Source: Negadavirga shengliensis
GTDB taxonomy: Bacteria > Bacteroidota > Bacteroidia > Cytophagales > Cyclobacteriaceae
Direction of reading: 5' to 3'
Length of the DNA: 64,000 nt
Assembly (NCBI RefSeq): GCF_042652345.1
Contig: NZ_JBHSJJ010000004.1
Location: 124,001-188,000, forward strand
This document shows, piece after piece, positions 37,337 to 46,629 of this stretch. The translations under genes were made by a program, and so were the position numbers. The notes under the pieces were generated by a model. That model did no database searches and was not told the DNA's origin. It was given only the letters and a program-made list of their open reading frames with translations. The number at the start of each line of letters is the position of its first letter. Position 1 is the stretch's first letter.

Positions 37337-37670
37337 AGCGGCTATTGAATATTTGAAACATATTCGCGACGAGAGTTTTTTTATACTATCAGTAATCAAT
37401 GAAAATACTACTAAAGACGATTTTCTTGCCGATGAAACTCTCAAAAGGGCTGTTGTAAGGAGTTTAGAGATTATTGGGGAGGCTGCTAAAAAGATACCTG
37501 TTGATTTTAAATTAAAATGGAACACGATACAGTGGAAAAATATGGCTGGAATGCGTGATAGATTAATTCATGATTATATGGGAGTGAATTATTCTATAGT
37601 TTGGGATGTGATTATCAATAAGATACCGGAGTTGCACAAACAGAGAAGTAAAGTTATTGGAAGTGAATAA
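37329..37670 (+). CDS. hepT: HepT-like HEPN (DUF86) RNase toxin
   Basis: 113 residues, all-helical. The HEPN active-site motif R76-x4-H81-x-Y83 (R-D-R-L-I-H-D-Y) is intact: Arg and His are the RNase residues and the Tyr is the site AMPylated by MntA. Together with the overlapping MntA gene it forms a complete type VII toxin-antitoxin pair. It lies at the junction of two convergent FG-GAP gene arms; its 3' end is 9 bp from the stop of paralog 3. Confidence 0.9.
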   Translation: MSKAAIEYLKHIRDESFFILSVINENTTKDDFLADETLKRAVVRSLEIIGEAAKKIPVDFKLKWNTIQWKNMAGMRDRLIHDYMGVNYSIVWDVIINKIPELHKQRSKVIGSE

Positions 37671-37678
37671 TTTAAAAA

Positions 37679-40600
37679 CTATCGCAACTTATATATAACC
37701 AGCCTGTCATCATTTCTGCTGAACAGTAAAAATCGGCTGCCTCTATCCTGAACCAATTTGATGTCCTTGATATCCCCTTTTATGGACAGCCCGCTTTGTT
37801 TGGGGTTCATAGCTTTAAATTCCCCCTCCTCTGTTCCTTTCAACACCCATCCCTGGCTGGCATCATAAGGCCCATAGTAGGGAGCAGCATGGTGAAAGTT
37901 TCCCCCCAACACCAAATCCAACAGGCCATCATTATCCAGGTCGGTCACCAATATGGCTTCTACGGGACTGAACTGGGCTTCTAGGGGCAAAGGCTTTCCC
38001 GTCAACCTTTTTCCGCTCTCGTTGATAAAAACCATGGAACGGAATTCCAAAGCCTCATTTGTTTCAGCTTTCTCCAGCGTTTTCCTGTCAAGTATTTTGG
38101 ACAGGCTGGTGCCGGCATACTTCTGATGTGTGCCGAATTCCTTTTTTAGCGAGGGGATCTGACGGATGAGCTCATCCCGCATGGCCACTGGAAATTCCTC
38201 ATCCCCAATGGTGTAGCTAATGACCGGATCGGTTTTGCCATTGCCGTCAAAATCGTCCACATACAGTTTCAGGGGCGGCTTTAATTTGTGGTTGAGCCCT
38301 TGGTTTCCCGCAATGAGGTCGGGAAACCCGTCATGATTGACGTCGGCCACCTCCAGGGAGTGCCACCAGCCATGGGTTTGCCCCAGACCAAATTCATTTG
38401 TCTGATTGGTAAACTTTCCATTGTCGTTGATCAGCACGGTTATGGGCATCCATTCTCCCAAGATGACCAAGTCCATTTTCCCATCTTGGCTCAGATCCAC
38501 CCAAGCCGCATCCTTCACCATGCCCAAATGTCCGCCGTCTGGCAAAGATGCCTGGGTAACATCCTCAAACTTTCCATCACCCAGATTTTTCAAAAGATAG
38601 CTTTTGGGCCTTTCCCCGTATCGGCCAGGGACCGTGCGACTTCCTAAGAATAAATCAGGTCTGCCATCACCGTCAAAATCGCCGGCAATTACGACAGAAA
38701 AATGGCTTTCCAATTCAGGGAGGGTGGAGTTGCTTTTGACGAAGTGGCTGTTTCCTTTATTGAGGTAAAGTCTACCCATGTTTGGATCACTTCCAGGTTC
38801 ATTACCGCCACTTACCACGAACAGGTCTTGAAGCCCGTTTTGGTTGCTGTCGAAAAAGACGGCGTGGATGTCCTCATAGAGGCTGTCCGCTGTGAGCTCA
38901 GGGACATCCAGTTTGGTAAAAACCCCGTTTTCAAAACGGTGGATTTCACTGGATTGGTCTTTGGCTCCGCCCAAAAACAGGTATTCCATCCCACCTTCCG
39001 GATCGTGACCAAGTGCCATTTTTGGGCCTTCCCTTGATATCTTATGAGGAAGAAGGTATTCCTGATTGAAATCGTTGAATTCGTTTTCCCAGTGTTCAAA
39101 AGCCAGATCCAGGCTGGTGGAATCGGGAATCAATAGGATAGGGATATTCTCCTTCCGTAAAGGGCTATGATTACTTTCCCGGGCATCAGCCTGAGATAAG
39201 GTGATGGTTTGATTCACCGATACGTTCTTTAATAGCTGTTGTTTGCCACCGGGCCAAACCACCAGCAAGGAATCCACTTGCTGTGCATTGCCCAAGCCCA
39301 TGTGAAGGGATGGCTCTATGGAGGATTGGAAGCCTCTGGTGGTATGGTTTTCATAAAGAATTACTTTTTCATTGTGATAAGCATATAGTTTTGCCCCTAT
39401 GCCGAAGTGATTGTTTTTGACACCCTTGAACTTGATTTTCAAATAAGACGGTTTGTTTTCGCCGCTTTTTTCCATCAACGTGTTTTTGTAAATACTGGCT
39501 GGCTGATTGATGTGATTGACGATTAGATCCAAGTCCCCGTCATTATCCAAATCCGCATAGGCGGTGCCATTGGATATGCCGGCGTGTTTGATTCCCCATT
39601 TTTTGCCGGTGTTTTCAAAAGTCAGATTGCCGTTGTTTTTGAAAAAGAAGTCATGGACTTCGCCGGGAGGCATTTTTTCCGCAAGCTTTAGGTCAGCCAT
39701 ATCCGGATTTTGTACCAATCCCCCGGATATTTCGCTATCCGTGATGAAATTGATGTAATCCATGTCGTTGGGTCTTCTTTTGATGCCGTTGCTGATAAAA
39801 ATGTCTTTGAAGCCATCCAGGTCAAAATCGGCAAACAAGGCGGACCAGCTCCAATCGGTGGCGTGGAGGCCTGCCAGTTGCGCTATTTCGGAAAATGTTC
39901 CGTTTCCATTGTTCAATTGCAAGGTGTTTTGGGCCACTTGCCTTCCGTAACCAAAGCGGAGTTTTAAGTCATAGATCTCATAAGCATCCTCGCCCGCAGA
40001 TTTTTTGAGTATAACCTCATCTTCCGGATGCATGTCCAGCGCCAGGATATCCACCCAGCCGTCATTGTTGAAATCGGCCAGGTCGTTGCCCATGGAAAAC
40101 CGGCTGCCGTGTCCAAGGTGACTTTCACTTACTTCCCTGAATGTCCCGTCCTTGTTATTGAGATAGAGGTAATCGTTTTCGTTGAAGTCGTTGGAAACAT
40201 AGATGTCCGGCCAGCCGTCGTTGTTCAGATCAGCGATTCCCACACCCAAACCATAACCGATGTGGCTGGAATAAATGCCGGCTTCGCCGGTGACAGCCGT
40301 AAAACGGGTTTCACCCTTATCCAGATTGTTTCTATAAAGCCTGTCACCCGCTTCGCCGTGGTCCATATGTCTTAGAGATGCCCTGCCGTAGGAGCGTTCC
40401 GTGTGGACTGCATGGTTAAGCAGGTACATATCCAGGTCGCCGTCCCCATCGTAATCAAAGAACGCCGCTTGCGTGCTGAATCCTCGGAAATCCAGGCCAT
40501 AATCCGCGGCCATTTCTGTAAAAGTCAGGTCGCCGTTATTGATGTAAAGTTCATTCTTCCCTTCCAGACCTTTGTACCCACTTACCCGGCATACGTAGAT

Positions 40601-41056
40601 ATCCAGGAAGCCATCCCCATTCACGTCAGCCATGGTGATGCCCGTTTTCCAAGGGCCTGGCGAAGACACACCCGCACTTTCTGTAATATCCTCAAATTCA
40701 AAATTACCCTTGTTGAGGTATAATTTGTTGTGGCCCTGATTGCTGCTGAAATAAATATCCGGTAACCCGTCATTGTTGATATCCCCGATGGATACACCGC
40801 CCCCATTGTAAAAATAGAGGTATTCGATGATATTAAAACCTTCATCTTCGGTTAATTCATTCTTGAAATAAATACCTGAATGAGACGGTGCAATGGTTTC
40901 AAAAAGAAGATCGCCTTTTTGTTCTCCTTTTTTACAGGAGACCAATAAAACCAGCATGGAAAAAATAAAAATACGGCTGACTTGCCTTTGGTCCAAAAAA
41001 AGGGGCAAAGCAGTTCGAGTGGTGATAATAGATGAACGAAAGGGGTTATTCTTCAA
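37679..41056 (-). CDS. FG-GAP/VCBS plus ASPIC-UnbV lipoprotein (paralog 3)
   Basis: 1125 residues; an unusually long polar N-region precedes the hydrophobic segment and lipobox L-L-V-S-C (near residue 41). Same layout as paralogs 1 and 2: repeated Ca loops (D-I-N-N-D-G-L-P-D, D-V-N-G-D-G-F-L-D, D-F-D-G-D-G-R-P-D), an ASPIC/UnbV-like domain about residues 545-625, and a second FG-GAP block. It is more diverged; the shared W-S-W-G-A-L motif reads W-S-W-S-A-L. Its start overlaps the 3' end of a small lipoprotein gene by 11 bp, so they form one unit downstream of SusCD. Confidence 0.87.
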   Translation of the reverse strand: MKNNPFRSSIITTRTALPLFLDQRQVSRIFIFSMLVLLVSCKKGEQKGDLLFETIAPSHSGIYFKNELTEDEGFNIIEYLYFYNGGGVSIGDINNDGLPDIYFSSNQGHNKLYLNKGNFEFEDITESAGVSSPGPWKTGITMADVNGDGFLDIYVCRVSGYKGLEGKNELYINNGDLTFTEMAADYGLDFRGFSTQAAFFDYDGDGDLDMYLLNHAVHTERSYGRASLRHMDHGEAGDRLYRNNLDKGETRFTAVTGEAGIYSSHIGYGLGVGIADLNNDGWPDIYVSNDFNENDYLYLNNKDGTFREVSESHLGHGSRFSMGNDLADFNNDGWVDILALDMHPEDEVILKKSAGEDAYEIYDLKLRFGYGRQVAQNTLQLNNGNGTFSEIAQLAGLHATDWSWSALFADFDLDGFKDIFISNGIKRRPNDMDYINFITDSEISGGLVQNPDMADLKLAEKMPPGEVHDFFFKNNGNLTFENTGKKWGIKHAGISNGTAYADLDNDGDLDLIVNHINQPASIYKNTLMEKSGENKPSYLKIKFKGVKNNHFGIGAKLYAYHNEKVILYENHTTRGFQSSIEPSLHMGLGNAQQVDSLLVVWPGGKQQLLKNVSVNQTITLSQADARESNHSPLRKENIPILLIPDSTSLDLAFEHWENEFNDFNQEYLLPHKISREGPKMALGHDPEGGMEYLFLGGAKDQSSEIHRFENGVFTKLDVPELTADSLYEDIHAVFFDSNQNGLQDLFVVSGGNEPGSDPNMGRLYLNKGNSHFVKSNSTLPELESHFSVVIAGDFDGDGRPDLFLGSRTVPGRYGERPKSYLLKNLGDGKFEDVTQASLPDGGHLGMVKDAAWVDLSQDGKMDLVILGEWMPITVLINDNGKFTNQTNEFGLGQTHGWWHSLEVADVNHDGFPDLIAGNQGLNHKLKPPLKLYVDDFDGNGKTDPVISYTIGDEEFPVAMRDELIRQIPSLKKEFGTHQKYAGTSLSKILDRKTLEKAETNEALEFRSMVFINESGKRLTGKPLPLEAQFSPVEAILVTDLDNDGLLDLVLGGNFHHAAPYYGPYDASQGWVLKGTEEGEFKAMNPKQSGLSIKGDIKDIKLVQDRGSRFLLFSRNDDRLVIYKLR

Positions 41057-41678
41057 GGCTTTTTTTGTACTCTTCTTTTAGTCTTTTTTCTGTTTTCAGA
41101 TCGGTAAAGACGGCCTGTACAAACTGATCATCTTTGATAAACAGGTTGATTCTTCTTTTACCGTCTATTTTGTAATAGACCTTTCCCTGGGTTTCGTGAT
41201 TCAGCAATTGAAAATCCTCCCCGTACCACTCTTTGTATTTCCCCAACATTTTCTCCAACAATACGTCAGCTTGGTATTGTTTGTTCCAGGGCGCCCACGC
41301 GGCATAATTATACGTCACAGGCATTTCGAATATTTTGTGATCAATAAATGTGGGGAAAAACCGCATCACCACCTCTGCGTCAAAAACATCTTTTATCCGG
41401 TGTTCAACGCTGGTGCTACCCCCGGGTCCTTGGGTGATGAGTTTTTGGCTGTTCAGTTCTGTACAATGATCGAAAAAAGCCTGTTGCTCCATTCCCAGGT
41501 ACATGCCAAGGAAGAGGCTGTCGGTTTCGGATATACCATCATTGCTCCCAAAAGTGAAACCATTGTCGCATGCGGTCAAAAACAACCCGCAGACCCAAAA
41601 TGCGAGCGCCCATACAGAAGAGCAGAAGTGGGATCTATCCTTCCCGATATATCTAAAGTTTATTGGATACTTGTTCAT
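41046..41678 (-). CDS. Small lipoprotein of unknown function
   Basis: 210 residues. A hydrophobic stretch ends in lipobox F-L-T-A-C (near residue 37), preceded by a rather long polar N-region, so an internal start is possible. The mature part is a mixed alpha/beta domain rich in aromatic residues, with a basic, helical C-terminus (E-K-R-L-K-E-E-Y-K-K-S). I recognise no family. It overlaps FG-GAP paralog 3 by 11 bp and follows SusD beyond a terminator, so it is probably a component of the same surface system. Confidence 0.75.
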   Translation of the reverse strand: MNKYPINFRYIGKDRSHFCSSVWALAFWVCGLFLTACDNGFTFGSNDGISETDSLFLGMYLGMEQQAFFDHCTELNSQKLITQGPGGSTSVEHRIKDVFDAEVVMRFFPTFIDHKIFEMPVTYNYAAWAPWNKQYQADVLLEKMLGKYKEWYGEDFQLLNHETQGKVYYKIDGKRRINLFIKDDQFVQAVFTDLKTEKRLKEEYKKSLEE

Positions 41679-42007
41679 GTTTAAATTCTATGTTAAAATA
41701 TCACCCCAACCCCCTGCTTTTCGAAAGCAGGTAGCTGTGAAGTCAATATAGTTGCGTCCGACACTGGTGTTAAGGCAAGTGTCATTTTCGGGTTAACCGA
41801 CAATTTTTGTCCGCGATTTTCACAGATGAACACGGATGATGGGATTTTTTCTGATACGGGGATTCTTCAAACTGCTTCTCAAGATTTGTGTCAATTAGTG
41901 GACCTTATATGCCCAAAAGATAATTTCTCGACGCCAGATAAACAACAAAAGCAAGGAAGGTTTCTTCACTTGCTTTTGTGTTTTCATCAAATCCCTCGCT
42001 CAATAGA
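41679..42007. other. Intergenic region between SusD and the small lipoprotein
   Basis: It holds the SusD terminator, an 8-bp hairpin CCTGCTTT/AAAGCAGG at 41713-41731, and a short phrase near 41817-41840 (TTTTCACAGATGAACACGGA) resembling a repeat I recall from many bacterial intergenic regions. No gene is credible here. Confidence 0.5.
41946..41978 (-). terminator. Terminator of the SusCD unit
   Basis: Perfect 10-bp stem CAAAAGCAAG/CTTGCTTTTG with a 13-nt loop; on the minus strand it is followed by TTGTTT. It lies about 30 bp after the SusD stop. Confidence 0.75.
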
Positions 42008-43642
42008 TTAATTATATCCAGGGTTTTGTTTGAGATTAGGATTGGCCAACAGTTGCGGCTCGGGTATGGGGAACAGTTCCAAATGAGAGCCGGTACTGTG
42101 GACCCTTTTAGGCCTGTTCATGCCTTGATAGGGCCACCAGGCGCTTCCATATTTTTTAAACCGGATGAGGTCTTGTCTTCTGGTCATTTCCACATACATT
42201 TCACGGCCTCTTTCTGCCAATAACTTTTCATCATCCAAAGTAGTGAAAGGGTCAAGGTTGCCTGCTCTTTCTCTGATTTGATTAACCAAATCCAAGGCTT
42301 CCCCTGTGTCCCCCAGTCTGTACTTGGCTTCTGCCAAAGAAAGAATGGCATCTCCCAGCCTGAATATGACAAAATCATTGCTCATGTTTGCAGTACCACC
42401 TCGTTCAAACTCGTACTTTCCGATTCTTGCTCCGGACTGTCTCAGACCGTTGGGCCATATTTCATTGATGTACGGCATGAAAGTGACGGGGGGGCCATCG
42501 GGATCACCATTTCTTCCTGTCGGATCCAGCGGCTCAACACCCGGATCTTCCAGTCTGCTGCCGTCATCTCTGTATTGAGGGCCTACAAGAAAATTAGAGA
42601 GCCTGCCGTCAATCGTACCGTCGGTTTGCTCCAAAGCCAAGCCTTTCCATACGGGGCCTTGGGTACCGGGGTTTTGATCGGGGTCCACATAGGAATTATA
42701 AAACTCCTGTACGGTCTGATACCCGTTCCATGGCTGTTCGGTAAGATTAAAGGAAAACTGGCTGGCAATGTGTAAGGTCATCATCACCCAGTTAAACCCG
42801 TGGGCAAATACTTTATCATACGGATATACCAATATGTTTTCATTGGAACTTGCGTTGTTAATGACGAAATTATCCCTGTAAACAGGTTCCAGGTTGAAAG
42901 GGCCGTTGTATATGATTTCTTCGGCATCAGCTGCGGCTTCTGTCCAGCGCGGGGTACCCGTATAGACTTCCGCATTCAGGTAAAGCTTCATCCTGATCAT
43001 CAAAGCCGCCCACTTTGTCATTCTTCCGTAAGTAGTGCCATCCTTTGCAACGGGCAACAACGGGATGATTTCTGCCAGTTCCGACTGGAGGAAATTATAG
43101 ATATCCTGTCTGGAGGAGTTTGTAGGTGATTCCGTCGCGGTGAAATCAATTACCAAAGGTATATTTCCAAACGCGTCCATCGCCCAGTAATAAAACAGCA
43201 CCCTCAATGCTCTTAATTCGGCTATGAACGCGGCTGAATTAGGGTTATCCAACTGTTCAAAGGACAAAATCAAGCGATTGCAGTTGTTAATGCCTCCGTA
43301 TAGGAAATTCCATGAATTCTGGAAAAACGGGTTATCCGGGAGAAACTCATGCTGGTGTAGCTGTAGCAGCACCCCACCGTCAAACCAGTCCCCACCTTTG
43401 GTAGCAATCACGATCTCATCAGAAGCCAATTCATTAATTGACCATAATCCCGAGTGATTTCCCAGCCCAGCCAGAGACTGGTAGGCGCGTCCGAGGGCGG
43501 AGATAAACTCTTCTTCAGTCTGGAAGAAGTTATCTGCCGTGATGTCGCTGAAAAGTTCCTCATCCAGGTCAGTGCAGGACTGAAAGGTAAAGGTAACTCC
43601 CAATACGAACGTCAGTAAGCTATATATAGGATTGATTTTCAT
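42008..43642 (-). CDS. SusD/RagB-family outer-membrane nutrient-binding lipoprotein
   Basis: About 544 residues; lipobox T-F-Q-S-C near residue 23. SusD hallmarks are the S-D-I-T-A-D-N-F-F-Q-T-E-E-E-F start of the mature protein, the helical TPR region (A-E-L-R-A-L-R-V-L-F-Y-Y-W-A-M-D-A-F-G) and the C-terminal L-A-E-A-K-Y-R-L-G plus R-E-R-A-G-N-L motifs. It caps the SusC transporter and binds the oligosaccharide. The start was set at the second ATG (43642), giving M-K-I-N-P; the ATG at 43651 is the alternative. Translated directly after SusC. Confidence 0.93.
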   Translation of the reverse strand: MKINPIYSLLTFVLGVTFTFQSCTDLDEELFSDITADNFFQTEEEFISALGRAYQSLAGLGNHSGLWSINELASDEIVIATKGGDWFDGGVLLQLHQHEFLPDNPFFQNSWNFLYGGINNCNRLILSFEQLDNPNSAAFIAELRALRVLFYYWAMDAFGNIPLVIDFTATESPTNSSRQDIYNFLQSELAEIIPLLPVAKDGTTYGRMTKWAALMIRMKLYLNAEVYTGTPRWTEAAADAEEIIYNGPFNLEPVYRDNFVINNASSNENILVYPYDKVFAHGFNWVMMTLHIASQFSFNLTEQPWNGYQTVQEFYNSYVDPDQNPGTQGPVWKGLALEQTDGTIDGRLSNFLVGPQYRDDGSRLEDPGVEPLDPTGRNGDPDGPPVTFMPYINEIWPNGLRQSGARIGKYEFERGGTANMSNDFVIFRLGDAILSLAEAKYRLGDTGEALDLVNQIRERAGNLDPFTTLDDEKLLAERGREMYVEMTRRQDLIRFKKYGSAWWPYQGMNRPKRVHSTGSHLELFPIPEPQLLANPNLKQNPGYN

Positions 43643-43659
43643 ATGGTTCATTTTAAAAT

Positions 43660-46629
43660 TTAGAAACTTAAGTTCAGACCAAAAGTCGTAATGGTGGTCG
43701 TAAAGTAGGTTGCCCTTCTCTCAATGCCCGGAGCCAACGGGTCATTGTTGGCTTCGGTGTCCACATACCTTACTTCAGGATCTACTCCCGTGTACCCGGT
43801 AAACATAAATGGATTCTGAACGGATAAGAACATCCTGAACCGCGTGATCCGGCTATCCGGGTTGAGCTGGAAATTGTAACCCAAAGTAGCGTTGTCCAAA
43901 ACCACAAAATCAGCCCGCTCCACATGACTGCTGTTGTACTCAGCCTTGGTAATGTTCGGATCATAATACTTTGTTTTTACGATGTTGTAGTTTTGCACTG
44001 TTGTTCCTTCGGTGTTTTCATAAAAACCCCTGTAGCTGTTGATGAGGTCATGGCCTATAGCACCTCTGAAGAAGAAGTTCAAATCCCAGTTTTTGTACTT
44101 TAGGTTGTTGTTGATGCCAAAAGTAAAAGTGGGATAAGCATTGCCTATTTGTGTTCTGTCCTCATTGCAATTACAGTAAACCGGATTGCCATCATCATCC
44201 GTGGCGGTGCCGTCGATTACGGCCAGCCGGGGACTTCCGTCCTCATTGATCCCTGCAAACACTGGTCCCCAAATCTGTCCCAAAGCACCGTTTTCCTGAA
44301 TCCTGATCAACTGGGTAAGGTTCTGACCGGGTGATCCAAAATTAGAACGGTAATTTACTTCGCCAAAGCTCAAATCACCGGCAGAAAGACTTCTCAGGTT
44401 GGTTCTCAAAGTGGAAAAGTTAATACCCGTTGACCAGCTGAAACCGGACCGCTTTATCACATCATAATTAGCGGTAAACTCCAACCCACTGTTGAAGATT
44501 TCACCGATGTTCAGTTGGGTGGTGGGGAAAAGATTGGGAGGTACAGGAACGTTGATGGGCAGGATCATGCCATAGGTGGTCCTGGTATAATATTCAACCG
44601 CTCCCTGCAGCCGGTTTCCGAGCATGGCATAATCCAGCCCGAAGTTATACTCATCCTTGTTTTCCCAAGCCAAATCGGGGTTGGGGTTAGAAACGGGTCC
44701 GTACGCAGGTACGAATTCCCCATCATAGTAAAAGTTGCCCTGCCTCCCAAAACGCATCAATGACAGATAAGAGTTTCCCGGCTGGGTCCCTGTTCTACCA
44801 TAACTGGCCCTGGCTTTTAGGAAAGTAAAACCTGGTATGTACACTAAGTTGGAGATGGTAACCCCAGCACTTACTGCAGGGAATAGCCCCCAGCGGTTGT
44901 TTACCCCAAACCTTGAAGAACCTTCATATCTGGCACTTACCGATAACAGATAAGTTTCTCGAAAATTAAAGTTGGTTCTTCCGAAAAAAGCCACCAGCCG
45001 GTTGGAGTTGGCATAACTTGACACATTGGCCAAGCCGTTTGCGAAATCCAAAGCAGCGCCTATGTTATTATAGGTGAAAGCATCGGTAAGGAAGTTACCA
45101 GCCTGCATATCTGACCCTTGATTAAAAAACTCCTGGTAGGAATATCCGCCCAAGGCGGCGAAATTCAGCTCGCCAAAGGACTTATCGTAGTTGGCCGTGG
45201 CTTCAAATAATTGGTTATGACGTTCGTGGTTTTGGATTCTTGCCAAGCCATTCCGGCCGTATCCACCTCCGAATTTAGCGGTTTTTGGAGAGTAATTTCC
45301 CCTCCAGTCGTGCTCTCTTTGAGTGGAATAAAAGACAGCGGCTCTAAAATTGTCCGTGAAACTGTATTCCCCTCTGATGCTGGCCAGGAGTCTGCTGTCC
45401 CTACCGTCTGCAATATTCTGTTCGGCGATGGATACAGGGTTAAACCAATCAAAAATATCCCGCTCCCTATATGCTCCAAAGGGCGCATCTTCAGGCCTGT
45501 CGCTATAAACAGGGATCGTAGGATTACTTATAATAGCATACCGGAACGAGCTTTCATTTCCAAATCTTCTGTCCACCGTAGTGTTGGAAATGTTAAGGGC
45601 TATGATTGCTTTATCATTCAAAGCCCTTTGGGTAAGGTTTAACCGGGCGTTTAACTGGTTAAAACCTGAATTGAGCCCAACCCCTTCTGTATTCCTGGAG
45701 TTGAGTGAGGCCCTGTAGGTGGTCCCTGCGCTTCCTCCGCCTACCGAGAGGTTATGGACGTGGGAGACTCCCGTTCTGGTTACCTCATCCATCCAGTCGG
45801 TGTTGGAACCCAAATCAACCGAATTGGGAACCTGTCTGTACTCGTCCGCAGTCATGACAGGAATGGTTCTTGCTACGTTTTCAGTGGCCACAGTTCCATT
45901 GTATTCCACGATCATTCTGCCATCTCTACCGCTTTTGGTAGTAATCAAGATCACCCCCGCGGAACCCCTGGTGCCATAAATGGCTGCTGCCGACCCGTCC
46001 TTGAGAATGTCAATGGATTCAATGTCATTGGGATCCACTGTACTCAGCGCACCGCCGATGACACCGTCAATCACTACAAGTGGCTCGGCATTTTCTCCGA
46101 TGGATGATATACCTCTGAGCCTCACACTAAAGCCGGTATTGGGATTACCTCCCGGCCTGGCAATGTTCAATCCGGCCACTTTGCCCTGCAGCAATTGTCT
46201 GGGATCATTTACGGTACCCTGGTTGAAATCTTCAGCCTTTACGCTGGTGACGGCGCTGGTGATTTCTTTTTTCTCCTGAGTACCATAACCCACTACCACC
46301 ACTTCGGTCAGCGCCTGGGCTTCTGATTCCAGCGTAATGTTGATGACGGATCGGTTATTGACAGCTTCCTCTATTGTAGCGAATCCTACAAAAGAGAAAA
46401 CCAACACAGCATTGGCTTCCACATCAATGGAGTAATCGCCATCAATGTTCGTGACAACCCCCCTGGTTGTCCCCTTGACTAAGACACTGGCTCCGGGTAT
46501 CGCTTCTCCGGTTTCCGCCTCTGTTACTTTTCCGGTTACTTGGGTTTGTTGGGCCATTGTTGCTTCTGAAAGCGTCATGGCCAGCATACAGGCTACCAGA
46601 AATGAAACTTTCCGTAATAGTTGTTTCAT
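43660..46629 (-). CDS. SusC/RagA-family TonB-dependent transporter
   Basis: 989 residues. Signal peptide (about 1-27), carboxypeptidase-regulatory-like beta-sandwich (about 30-112; V-T-G-K-V-T-E-A-E-T-G-E), the SusC motif V-V-V-V-G-Y-G-T-Q, a plug domain (about 125-235; L-R-G-I-S-S-I-G, I-D-I-L-K-D-G-S-A-A-A-I-Y-G) and a 22-strand barrel ending in L-N-L-S-F. No N-terminal signalling (STN) domain, so no sigma/anti-sigma control is implied. It imports oligosaccharides or peptides with SusD across the outer membrane. Transcribed before SusD with a gap of 17 bp or fewer. Confidence 0.95.
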   Translation of the reverse strand: MKQLLRKVSFLVACMLAMTLSEATMAQQTQVTGKVTEAETGEAIPGASVLVKGTTRGVVTNIDGDYSIDVEANAVLVFSFVGFATIEEAVNNRSVINITLESEAQALTEVVVVGYGTQEKKEITSAVTSVKAEDFNQGTVNDPRQLLQGKVAGLNIARPGGNPNTGFSVRLRGISSIGENAEPLVVIDGVIGGALSTVDPNDIESIDILKDGSAAAIYGTRGSAGVILITTKSGRDGRMIVEYNGTVATENVARTIPVMTADEYRQVPNSVDLGSNTDWMDEVTRTGVSHVHNLSVGGGSAGTTYRASLNSRNTEGVGLNSGFNQLNARLNLTQRALNDKAIIALNISNTTVDRRFGNESSFRYAIISNPTIPVYSDRPEDAPFGAYRERDIFDWFNPVSIAEQNIADGRDSRLLASIRGEYSFTDNFRAAVFYSTQREHDWRGNYSPKTAKFGGGYGRNGLARIQNHERHNQLFEATANYDKSFGELNFAALGGYSYQEFFNQGSDMQAGNFLTDAFTYNNIGAALDFANGLANVSSYANSNRLVAFFGRTNFNFRETYLLSVSARYEGSSRFGVNNRWGLFPAVSAGVTISNLVYIPGFTFLKARASYGRTGTQPGNSYLSLMRFGRQGNFYYDGEFVPAYGPVSNPNPDLAWENKDEYNFGLDYAMLGNRLQGAVEYYTRTTYGMILPINVPVPPNLFPTTQLNIGEIFNSGLEFTANYDVIKRSGFSWSTGINFSTLRTNLRSLSAGDLSFGEVNYRSNFGSPGQNLTQLIRIQENGALGQIWGPVFAGINEDGSPRLAVIDGTATDDDGNPVYCNCNEDRTQIGNAYPTFTFGINNNLKYKNWDLNFFFRGAIGHDLINSYRGFYENTEGTTVQNYNIVKTKYYDPNITKAEYNSSHVERADFVVLDNATLGYNFQLNPDSRITRFRMFLSVQNPFMFTGYTGVDPEVRYVDTEANNDPLAPGIERRATYFTTTITTFGLNLSF

